DNA from: an uncultured Clostridia bacterium
GTDB lineage: Bacteria; Bacillota; Clostridia; RUG12999
Direction: 5' to 3'
Assembly (NCBI GenBank): GCA_949739095.1
Contig: CATIYX010000442.1
Span: 1 to 6,615 of the forward strand
Length of the DNA: 6,615 nucleotides
A model generated the notes under the pieces. That model did not search any database. It was given only the letters and a program-made list of their open reading frames with translations, and was not told the origin of the DNA. The translations under genes were made by a program, and so were the position numbers. Of the stretch, positions 1 to 4,451 are shown in pieces (within the stretch, counting starts at the first letter, position 1; the number at the start of each line of letters is the position of its first letter).

Positions 1-1
1 A

Positions 2-505
2 AAGAATCCGGCAAAGACGGATGAATATTTGGAGCTGTTCGTAGATTTGCAGTTGCAAATTCACGAGAAAAAAGCACCACTGCTGAATAAATTAAAAGAT
101 AAATTGATACGCCAGATTGATAGTTTAAAAGATGAATTGGACGCAACAGCTCGCTATGAACTACATACACGTCTGGATGGTATGCCGAAACATACCAAAG
201 TGTGTCACGGCGACTTCAATCCAACCAACGTTATTATCAATAAAGAGGGTGCGTTTGTGATTGACTGGTCCCATGCAACGCAGGGGAATGCGAGTGCGGA
301 TGCGGCAATGACATATTTGTTATTTGCTCTGGAATCAGAAGAACTTGCGGAAAAATATATGACATTGTTCTGCAAAAAGAGTGACACAGCGAAACAATAT
401 GTGCAGCAGTGGCTGCCCATTGTTGCTGCGGCACAGATGACAAAGAAGAACGATTCTGAACGTGACTTTTTGGCAAAATGGATTGACGTGGTAGAATACC
501 AGTAA
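2..505 (+). CDS. Phosphotransferase of the aminoglycoside/choline kinase (APH) family, 5'-truncated
   Basis: This is the C-terminal 167 codons of a kinase-like phosphotransferase; the frame is open to the window edge, so the start lies outside. It carries the APH catalytic-loop motif HGDFNPTN (His codon at 206, Asp at 212, Asn at 227), matching HxDxxxxN, where the Asp is the catalytic base and the Asn helps hold Mg2+. About 11 residues later comes VIDWSHA (Asp codon at 263), the counterpart of the metal-binding DFG Asp. After it, residues resembling GNASADAAMTYLL match the helix that usually follows in this family. Such enzymes transfer phosphate from ATP to a small hydroxylated substrate, such as aminoglycosides, choline, homoserine or sugars. 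The substrate cannot be told from this fragment, and a resistance role should not be assumed. The TTG at 29 is not a convincing start: it has no ribosome binding site and the protein-like sequence runs upstream of it. A strong terminator follows 45 bases after the stop, so this is the end of its transcript. Confidence 0.85.
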   Translation, partial: KNPAKTDEYLELFVDLQLQIHEKKAPLLNKLKDKLIRQIDSLKDELDATARYELHTRLDGMPKHTKVCHGDFNPTNVIINKEGAFVIDWSHATQGNASADAAMTYLLFALESEELAEKYMTLFCKKSDTAKQYVQQWLPIVAAAQMTKKNDSERDFLAKWIDVVEYQ

Positions 506-550
506 AATAAGCTGACGAAACCAACTTCGGTTTCAGATAAAAGAAATTCG

Positions 551-598
551 CAAGGGGACAGGAACCTGCATGTCAGGTTTTCATCCCCTTGTTTTTTT
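551..598 (+). terminator. Rho-independent terminator of the APH-family gene
   Basis: Outer stem CAAGGGGA (551-558) pairs perfectly with TCCCCTTG (584-591). An inner stem AACCTG (563-568) pairs with CAGGTT (574-579). Seven T residues follow at 592-598. It lies 45 bases past the phosphotransferase stop and points rightward. Confidence 0.9.
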
Positions 599-754
599 GT
601 GGTCGTTTTAGGGCAATCAATAAGGGAGAATTTTTAGGAAAAGTCGGATATTTCCCGAAAAATAAAAAAATTTTTAAACAGCGGATTTGCGCTTAATACG
701 GATATTTGCGGGAATGGGTACCTGCGAAAATGGCAGAACGGCACAAAGTGTTTG

Positions 755-763
755 TGGTATAAT
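755..763 (+). promoter_or_regulatory. Extended -10 promoter for the 861 gene
   Basis: TGGTATAAT matches the TGnTATAAT extended -10 consensus, with TATAAT at 758-763. No good -35 stands 16-18 bp upstream, which an extended -10 can tolerate. Transcription would start near 770, leaving a leader of about 90 bases before the GTG at 861. Confidence 0.6.
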
Positions 764-800
764 AAAAAAGGGGACTCCGCTCAGAGAGGAGTACTTCTGA

Positions 801-815
801 ATGATGAAAAAATGA
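801..815 (+). other. Possible four-codon leader ORF (MMKK)
   Basis: ATG at 801 has GGAG at 788-791, nine bases upstream, and reads Met-Met-Lys-Lys-stop (TGA at 813). It is in frame with the GTG at 861, so it is either a chance ORF, a small leader peptide, or the relic of a longer N-terminus cut off by the TGA. The GGAG is also the 3' arm of a small hairpin (ACTCC 774-778 with GGAGT 788-792). The sequence alone does not decide between these. Confidence 0.25.
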
Positions 816-860
816 CAAGAAAAAAGGGAGGTCTGCAAACCAAAAGAAAGGAAGATTTTT

Positions 861-1844
861 GTGAGATATAAAAAACAGTTTGGGCTAGACGATAGCTGGA
901 CAAGCATTTCCATGCAGGCAGGTCATGACGCAACCTTGCAAAATGCCAAGGAGTTTGCTGACATGCGACGCAGCCGCCCGCAAATCATTGAAGTGGATGA
1001 AACAGGTAAAACACCGAAGGTAAATGGACACATAACCTATGACGACAAAAAATATGAACGTGACCCATGGCGTATGTATCAATATAAACCATCGGCGTCG
1101 GAACCGCAGGGCGACCCATCGAAACGGGCACAGGGCAGAGCGGTCTATGTGAGAGAAATTCTGCCCGGCGGGGATACTCGTATCATGGAAAAGGATGAAT
1201 TTAAAAAGGCAGACAACCGATCGGTGGACGGCAAAAAAAACCAAAATGGCAGCAGCTATTTTGACCAGCTCTATCAAATTACGCGTACCGGCGCACAAGG
1301 ACAGCAGGAATATGATACCAGCCTGTACCGAACGGAAATGGCAACGAAGGAGTTTGAAAACAACAAATATCTGATTGAACAAAAAGCGGCGCTGGCACAG
1401 GTGCCGCCGGCGATGTTGGGAGCGGCATTGTTCCATTTTTATGGTGACACCTCCAATAACGCAGAGAAATATCAGTTGACGGACAAGGAAATTGACGAAC
1501 TGTTTCGTGGAAGTGACCTTGGTAAAACCGGCATGAACGCCGATGCCCTGCGGGAATATACAAAAACGCAGGAGGGCGCGGCAGAAGTAGCGGCTTATAT
1601 TTTACGTGTGGAAGCCCTAAAACGCGGCTATGACTTGTCCAATTTAAAAGGTACACAGGGACAGGAAATTTTGGCAGCATTTAACCGCCGAATGAAAATA
1701 TCCGATACCAAAGGGGCGATTACCAAACAGTTGGTGCCTGTGTTTGAAAACATCTATGCGTCTCTGCCAGGTAAGGAGCGGGAGGTCAATTGGCTGGAGG
1801 ACAGCGATAACTACTATGATTATGCCGATGTGTTCGGAAGGTAA
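861..1844 (+). CDS. Uncharacterised 327-residue protein with a possible degenerate lysozyme-like C-terminal domain
   Basis: I do not recognise a named family with confidence. Start chosen: GTG at 861, preceded by AAAGGAAG (847-854) with a 6-base spacer; an in-frame TGA at 813 limits extension. There is no signal peptide or membrane segment, so any export would need another route. Residues 1-165 are polar and charged, rich in Asp, Lys, Arg and Gln, with no motif I can name. Residues about 167-277 are helical and pattern like the lytic transglycosylase/lysozyme-like fold: KAALAQVPPAMLGAAL, then a variable insert, then EGAAEVAAYILRVEALKRGYDLSNL and a closing ILAAFNRR that resembles the family's 'aAYN' element. 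The usual catalytic Glu after the first helix is not evident; the position reads FHFYGD. The tail is acidic and aromatic (SDNYYDYADVFGR). It sits alone between its own promoter and a terminator. It is surely a real gene from its length, ribosome binding site and flanks, but the domain reading is tentative. Confidence 0.85.
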   Translation: MRYKKQFGLDDSWTSISMQAGHDATLQNAKEFADMRRSRPQIIEVDETGKTPKVNGHITYDDKKYERDPWRMYQYKPSASEPQGDPSKRAQGRAVYVREILPGGDTRIMEKDEFKKADNRSVDGKKNQNGSSYFDQLYQITRTGAQGQQEYDTSLYRTEMATKEFENNKYLIEQKAALAQVPPAMLGAALFHFYGDTSNNAEKYQLTDKEIDELFRGSDLGKTGMNADALREYTKTQEGAAEVAAYILRVEALKRGYDLSNLKGTQGQEILAAFNRRMKISDTKGAITKQLVPVFENIYASLPGKEREVNWLEDSDNYYDYADVFGR

Positions 1845-1860
1845 GTGTGAATCACGAAAG

Positions 1861-1894
1861 AAAGGTGCTTGGCGGTTATGCCAAGCACCTTTTT
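1861..1894 (+). terminator. Shared terminator of the 861 gene and the convergent toxin-antitoxin operon
   Basis: A perfect 13-bp stem, AAAGGTGCTTGGC (1861-1873) with GCCAAGCACCTTT (1880-1892), encloses the loop GGTTAT and runs into TTTTT (1890-1894). It lies 16 bases after the 861 gene stop. On the minus strand it lies about 27 bases after the toxin stop, where the trailing sequence reads CCTTTCTTTC, so it probably serves both convergent transcripts, more weakly leftward. Confidence 0.88.
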
Positions 1895-1919
1895 GGTATC
1901 TTTTCATAAAGCTGAGGAA

Positions 1920-2183
1920 TCAGATGTCTTTTGTTGCTATGGTTGGTATTGAAACGTGTAAATTATATATGATACTATTGAAATATTCTTCGGATACCTG
2001 CAACTGTTTTTTTAAAATCTCAGCCCATAAATGTTTTTTTATTTCTCCGCTGCCGCGGGAAATTTTTGTCCGTCTGATATTTCCGTTTTCATCAAATTTC
2101 CTGTAAAAATAGTGGTCGGTAGATTTATATAGCTCCCAGCCGTCACGGTCACAAAAACGCTTTAATTCTTTCCAACTTGGCAC
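1920..2183 (-). CDS. HicA-like toxin (COG2026-type 'cytotoxic translational repressor')
   Basis: An 87-residue basic protein and the likely toxin of a type II toxin-antitoxin pair. The layout fits the HicA dsRBD-like fold: an N-terminal helix (PSWKELKRFCDRDGWEL), a beta region containing STDHYFYRK (His24, at the place of the catalytic His in HicA's GSH motif), a second strand IRRTKISRG, and a C-terminal helix pair ending ILKKQLQVSEEYFNSII, which echoes HicA's 'lkqaglsxeeF'. HicA toxins cleave mRNA; activity here is inferred. I place the start at the GTG at 2183-2181, giving MPSWKELK, because GGAG lies 10 bases upstream. The earlier in-frame GTG at 2192 has only one base between GGAG and itself. 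The gene overlaps the antitoxin's 3' end by 22 bp, implying translational coupling. About 15 residues after EEYFNSII (to IATKDI) look like an added tail. A RelE/ParE-type assignment is less likely. Confidence 0.82.
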   Translation of the reverse strand: MPSWKELKRFCDRDGWELYKSTDHYFYRKFDENGNIRRTKISRGSGEIKKHLWAEILKKQLQVSEEYFNSIIYNLHVSIPTIATKDI

Positions 2184-2587
2184 GATATACACGCTCCAAT
2201 CTTGTGAATATCGTCAAGCAGCAACGCTCTTAATACATATGGAATGTGTGCTTTTCGGTTGGGGGCACCGGACCATAGCGAAAAGTCGTTATAAAAATCA
2301 GTTGCATAGTCCAGAATAGACTGTGCCAGCTTCAATGTAGATTCCTCTTTAGTTGCCGCATTTTCTGCCAGATCAAGTTCATTAGATGATAAGGTCACAC
2401 TACCATCTTCTTCGATGAGTTCTGTTGCAGAAAACGTATAGACAGAGAGCATGTCGGCAAATATAGCTTCATTGGCAAGAATCATACAATCTCGCGTTCG
2501 TTTGATAAATTGAGGTTTTTCTCTCACCGCATTGTCGATAATTTGGCTCCAGTTTTTTCTCGCATCAGTTGCATTAATCGTAAGCAT
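2162..2587 (-). CDS. Phd/YefM-family antitoxin
   Basis: This is the first gene of the toxin-antitoxin operon. Its N-terminus MLTINATDARKNWSQIID, followed by REKPQFIKRTRD, is the typical Phd/YefM DNA-binding fold (strand, A-R-x-x-W helix, then a strand with conserved Arg/Asp). The protein is 141 residues, longer than the usual 80-90, with an acidic middle and a C-terminal helical region (SGAPNRKAHIPYVLRALLLDD) that probably binds and neutralises the toxin. The start needs care: an ATG at 2611 is in frame but overlaps the -10 box, so it should not be in the mRNA. The predicted transcript begins near 2603 and carries AAGGGAG, nine bases before the ATG at 2587, which I prefer; the ATG at 2596 is the alternative. 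Regulation is probably autogenous through TGTACA boxes in the promoter. Antitoxin-before-toxin order is usual for phd/yefM operons and opposite to classical hicAB. Confidence 0.9.
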   Translation of the reverse strand: MLTINATDARKNWSQIIDNAVREKPQFIKRTRDCMILANEAIFADMLSVYTFSATELIEEDGSVTLSSNELDLAENAATKEESTLKLAQSILDYATDFYNDFSLWSGAPNRKAHIPYVLRALLLDDIHKIGACISCQVGKN

Positions 2588-2609
2588 ATCGTTCATCTCC
2601 CTTACCTCC

Positions 2610-2638
2610 ATAATAACATATTATGTACATTATGTCAA
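2610..2638 (-). promoter_or_regulatory. Sigma-A promoter of the toxin-antitoxin operon
   Basis: On the minus strand, TTGACA (2638-2633) is a perfect -35, a 17-bp spacer follows, and TATTAT (2615-2610) is the -10. The start is predicted near 2603, giving a very short leader. Confidence 0.85.
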
Positions 2639-2651
2639 TAGTGTACATAAT
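2620..2651. promoter_or_regulatory. Operator: paired TGTACA boxes of the antitoxin
   Basis: A 10-bp inverted repeat, ATTATGTACA (2620-2629) and TGTACATAAT (2642-2651), is separated by 12 bp. Each arm holds the self-palindrome TGTACA (2624-2629 and 2642-2647, centres 18 bp apart). TGTACA is the known core of the E. coli YefM operator, where the two boxes are closer together. One box lies in the spacer between -35 and -10 and the other just upstream of -35, so binding would block RNA polymerase. Autoregulation is inferred. Confidence 0.8.
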
Positions 2652-2796
2652 GATACTATATGCAGAAATGATAGAAACGATACGGTATTTATTGTTTTAG
2701 AACATTTCCTACAATATTTGCGCATTAGAAGAACGTGGATATGGTTTCTTCTCATCTGTGAGTCCGAGAAGATAATCTGTAATATAAGAGACAATA

Positions 2797-2809
2797 GGTC
2801 AAATTGACC
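2797..2809. promoter_or_regulatory. 13-bp palindrome GGTCAAATTGACC upstream of the 2885 gene
   Basis: A perfect 6-bp inverted repeat, GGTCAA-A-TTGACC, ends 20 bp upstream of the extended -10 at 2830. Its right half is also a TTGACC -35-like hexamer, but the 23-bp spacer is too long. It may be an operator for an unidentified regulator. Confidence 0.4.
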
Positions 2810-2829
2810 ATATTTTTAACTATATTCTA

Positions 2830-2838
2830 TGTTATAAT
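2830..2838 (+). promoter_or_regulatory. Extended -10 promoter of the 2885 gene
   Basis: TGTTATAAT matches TGnTATAAT exactly, with TATAAT at 2833-2838. The predicted start is near 2845, about 40 bases before the ATG at 2885. Confidence 0.65.
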
Positions 2839-2884
2839 GTAAATCGCAACGCAGAATATATTTAAAAAGAAAGTGGGATTGATT

Positions 2885-3217
2885 ATGAACGAACAAAAAG
2901 CACCATGGTTGCACATGGACGACAAAGGCGAGAGAATTCTTGTTGATTTCCGAACAGAATTTTCCCACGACGCATATATCCGTGAACTGGGTGAAGCGGT
3001 GGAAAATTCGCTTGCCCATGAGGAAAACGAACTGTTGAAAGAACTGGAATACCGTCTGAGGCAATCATTGGACAAAGAAAAAGGAGAACTATTTCTCCGA
3101 TATGCGGATACCCACCGCATTCAATTAATGCGGGCAGAGGGCGAAGCCTATATCAAAGGATATTTCATGGGCGTGGAAGCAGGAAGAATTTTGGAAAAAT
3201 ATGAACGGGGACGGTAA
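2885..3217 (+). CDS. Small helical protein of unknown function (possibly DUF6809-like)
   Basis: A 110-residue soluble, charged and almost entirely helical protein. After a short N-terminus (MNEQKAPWLHMDDKGERILV), residues about 30-75 form an amphipathic Glu/Lys/Leu-rich helix pair (NSLAHEENELLKELEYRLRQ). The C-terminus has a helix with the pattern EAYIKGYFMGVEAGRILEKY. A closing 'F..G...G..i' helix after acidic helices recalls small clostridial DUF6809-type proteins, but that is from memory and weak. Start: ATG at 2885, seven bases after GTGGG in AAAGTGGGATTGATT. The in-frame GTG at 2873 lies in that ribosome binding site and is less likely. It has its own promoter. No clear terminator follows; the next 320 bases are non-coding. 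Function unknown. Confidence 0.75.
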   Translation: MNEQKAPWLHMDDKGERILVDFRTEFSHDAYIRELGEAVENSLAHEENELLKELEYRLRQSLDKEKGELFLRYADTHRIQLMRAEGEAYIKGYFMGVEAGRILEKYERGR

Positions 3218-3537
3218 TACAAAAACGTAAGCGGAAAGCAGATACTAAACGGAAGATATCCCTCCCCCCAAAAAGCAGAGAATACGCAGGAAGCAGCGTA
3301 AGGAAAAAAGATACCAGAGAAAAAGTAAGAGGGGGAGGAGCCGCAGGCGACGGAAGACATTTTTCGTTGGTACTTTTTTCCTTATGTAGTCATTTAGGAC
3401 GGCTTCGAGAGAGATATCGTCTGGCGCACCTTTGGGACATTGGGCAAGATTTTATCTTTAGTGACACGCAACATACCCTTATACAAAGCATTTTCCCCAA
3501 AGACAATTCTGCAACACATCAAAGGAGTGAACGCAGC
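3218..3537 (+). other. Non-coding purine-rich interval upstream of the ribbon-helix-helix gene
   Basis: No supported gene lies here. 3226-3250 and 3297-3320 form an imperfect direct repeat (CGTAAG...GAAA...AGATAC). CCTCCCCC (3261-3268) is the exact inverse of GGGGGAGG (3331-3338), which could pair over a 62-base loop. The purine-rich segment ends in GGAGCCGCAGGCGACGGAAG. One frame is open from 3205 to 3750, but its translation is low-complexity and no well-placed start precedes 3538, so I treat the openness as a product of purine bias. Confidence 0.5.
3457..3485 (+). promoter_or_regulatory. Weak promoter candidate for the ribbon-helix-helix gene
   Basis: TTTAGT (3457-3462), a 17-bp spacer and TATACA (3480-3485) give a poor -35 with a fair -10. 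The start would be near 3492. Confidence 0.3.
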
Positions 3538-3750
3538 ATGTTCAAAATCAAAAACGACTTTTGCCGCCGAAACATTGCACGGACCATACGGTTCACCGCC
3601 CCGCTTTTGCAACAACTCAAGGAAACCGCGCAGCAAAACAACATTTCTCTCAGTCTGCTGGTATTGCAATGCTGCAAATATGCGCTGGAGCATATGGAAA
3701 ACACTCTAAACCGGCAGCATACCATAGGGCATATTCAGGGAAATGACTGA
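3538..3750 (+). CDS. Small ribbon-helix-helix DNA-binding protein
   Basis: A 70-residue protein with the Arc/MetJ-type ribbon-helix-helix pattern. A strand with alternating residues, ARTIRFT (14-20), would lie in the major groove. It is followed by helix A, APLLQQLKETAQQNN (21-35), the Ser-start turn ISLS, and helix B, LLVLQCCKYALEHM (40-53). Basic residues cluster at the N-terminus (MFKIKNDFCRRN), and the tail after residue 54 is polar and probably disordered. Such proteins bind DNA as dimers and act as repressors or as antitoxin or plasmid-copy regulators. Here no partner toxin is adjacent. Start: ATG at 3538, with AAAGGAG at 3521-3527 about 10 bases upstream; an upstream in-frame TTG at 3367 lacks a convincing site and would add un-protein-like sequence. 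A terminator follows at 3827. The target is unknown; no matching operator stands out. Confidence 0.8.
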   Translation: MFKIKNDFCRRNIARTIRFTAPLLQQLKETAQQNNISLSLLVLQCCKYALEHMENTLNRQHTIGHIQGND

Positions 3751-3797
3751 ATTTGTCGGACGCTTCATGCCAAAACGCTTAACTTTATTTAAGTTAT

Positions 3798-3889
3798 ATG
3801 CCTATCATAGTGCAGCAAAAGTCTTTCCCGCGTCAGCATTTTGCTGCGCGGGTCTTGTTTTATGAAGTAAGAAAAGAAATGATAGGCAT
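3798..3889. repeat. 11-bp inverted repeat enclosing a terminator
   Basis: ATGCCTATCAT (3798-3808) and ATGATAGGCAT (3879-3889) are perfect inverse copies, 70 bases apart, with the terminator at 3827-3861 between them. They could close a long RNA stem around it, or be the ends of a small remnant element. A short hairpin TAACTT/AAGTTA (3780-3796) sits just upstream. Confidence 0.5.
3827..3861 (+). terminator. Rho-independent terminator after the ribbon-helix-helix gene
   Basis: CCCGCG-t-CAGCA (3827-3838) pairs with TGCTG-CGCGGG (3842-3852) around a TTT loop with one bulged T. The T-rich tail TCTTGTTTT spans 3853-3861. The 3' arm can pair instead with an upstream GCAGCAAAA (3812-3820), see findings. 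Confidence 0.8.
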
Positions 3890-3935
3890 GTATTTTTGTA
3901 AAATTAAAAAAATTTATGAAAAAATAAAATGATTG

Positions 3936-3988
3936 TATAATAACTAAAACGATAGATTGTTCCAAAAAGATATCAATTGATTTATAAT
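3936..3988 (+). promoter_or_regulatory. Promoter region of the first XRE gene
   Basis: TATAAT at 3983-3988 lies between the twin palindromes, and TTCCAA (3960-3965) is a poor -35 at 17 bp. A second TATAAT at 3936-3941 has no recognisable -35. The predicted main start near 3995 falls inside the second palindrome. Confidence 0.55.
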
Positions 3989-4001
3989 AGAATCAATTGA
4001 T
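3972..4001. promoter_or_regulatory. Twin operators ATCAATTGAT flanking the -10 of the first XRE gene
   Basis: Two identical 10-bp perfect palindromes, ATCAATTGAT at 3972-3981 and 3992-4001, are centred exactly 20 bp apart, on about the same helix face. They bracket the -10 TATAAT (3983-3988). This is the arrangement expected of an autorepressed XRE regulator. Binding by the adjacent protein is inferred. Confidence 0.75.
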
Positions 4002-4019
4002 AAGAAAGGGGGCGTTATC

Positions 4020-4346
4020 GTGCAGTTGAATTATAAGCTGATTGGCAAGCGTATAAGACAATATAGAAAACAGCTTGGCTTAACACAGAAAGAAGTTGCG
4101 GAAAAAGCAGGAATATCGGAACAATATTGTTCTGAACTGGAATTAGGAAAAAAAGGCGGTACTCTTGCGGTTTATTATCAACTCGCGCAAGCATTAAATG
4201 TAAGTTTAGATAGCTTGGTCATGGATAACGTCTCAAATGATAATTCAATAGCAACATCAGCACTAATAAACCGAATACAGAACTATACACCTGAAAAGTA
4301 TGAAATGTTGTTATCCTATATGGATTTTTTAGATTTTATTAATTAG
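4020..4346 (+). CDS. XRE-family helix-turn-helix regulator (paralogue 1)
   Basis: A 108-residue regulator with an N-terminal HTH of the XRE/Cro-C1 type at about residues 8-67. Segments include GKRIRQYRKQLGLTQKEVAEKAG, then the recognition region ISEQYCSELELGKK, then YYQLAQALNVSLDSLV. A short C-terminal helix, residues 84-106 (INRIQNYTPEKYEMLLSYMDF), is probably the dimer interface. The start is GTG at 4020, seven bases after AAAGGGGG (4005-4012). It aligns end to end with the second regulator at 4917: shared GKK turns, ALNVSLDSL versus ALNVTMDTL, and IQNYTPEKYEMLLSYMDFLDF versus ISNYSQKQYEQLIDYMGYIDY. That points to a duplicated pair or two members of one family. It is probably autoregulated through the twin palindromes over its promoter and ends at a strong hairpin terminator. 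No separate effector domain is present. Confidence 0.92.
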   Translation: MQLNYKLIGKRIRQYRKQLGLTQKEVAEKAGISEQYCSELELGKKGGTLAVYYQLAQALNVSLDSLVMDNVSNDNSIATSALINRIQNYTPEKYEMLLSYMDFLDFIN

Positions 4347-4379
4347 AGTGTATGATATCTATTCATGAAATAAGAATAC

Positions 4380-4435
4380 AATTTAACAAAAAGCGGCTAT
4401 TATGCAAATATATAATAGCCGCTTTTTGTTAAATT
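4380..4435. terminator. Bidirectional terminator with a perfect 24-bp stem
   Basis: The arm at 4380-4403 (core AAAAAGCGGCTATTAT) is the perfect inverse of 4412-4435, with an 8-base loop GCAAATAT. Each strand carries its own TTTTT next to the GC core, so it can stop both the rightward XRE transcript and the leftward transcript of the 4452 gene. Confidence 0.92.
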
Positions 4436-4451
4436 ATTGATAAATAATTTT

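Larger units (their letters stand above)
599..860 (+). other. Non-coding leader region between the APH gene and the 861 gene
   Basis: No credible gene is visible here on either strand. The first part (599-720) is A/T-rich, with a short direct repeat CGGATATTT around 644 and 699. The rest holds an extended -10 promoter (755-763), a small hairpin, a four-codon ORF (801-815), a strong but apparently unused GGGAGG (826-831), and the ribosome binding site of the next gene. Confidence 0.6.

Noticed and set aside
29..505. Reading the phosphotransferase as an antibiotic resistance gene starting at TTG 29
   Set aside because: The gene continues upstream of the window, and the APH fold is shared with many metabolic kinases, so no resistance claim is supportable.
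885..1436. Leftward 183-codon open frame opposite the 861 gene
   Set aside because: Shadow of the coding strand; no ribosome binding site, and the composition is unlike a real protein.
1744..2106. Rightward 120-codon open frame crossing the 861 gene end and its terminator
   Set aside because: It runs through a perfect terminator and antisense to the toxin; a chance frame.
2666..2765. Possible gene remnant upstream of the 2885 gene
   Set aside because: One frame reads a short protein-like stretch (NICALEERGYGFFSSVSP) between stops, but it is too short to link to any family.
2532..2807. Rightward 91-codon hydrophobic open frame
   Set aside because: Its first third is antisense to the antitoxin gene, it runs through the toxin-antitoxin promoter, and it lacks a ribosome binding site.
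3205..3537. In-frame N-terminal extension of the ribbon-helix-helix protein
   Set aside because: The frame is stop-free back to 3205, but it is purine-biased, gives a low-complexity basic peptide, and has no good start before 3538; the AAAGGAG and the fold both support 3538.
3960..4001. Repeated ATCAATTGAT considered as a CRISPR or transposon end
   Set aside because: There are only two copies with no spacers, and they bracket a -10 box, which is better explained as operators.
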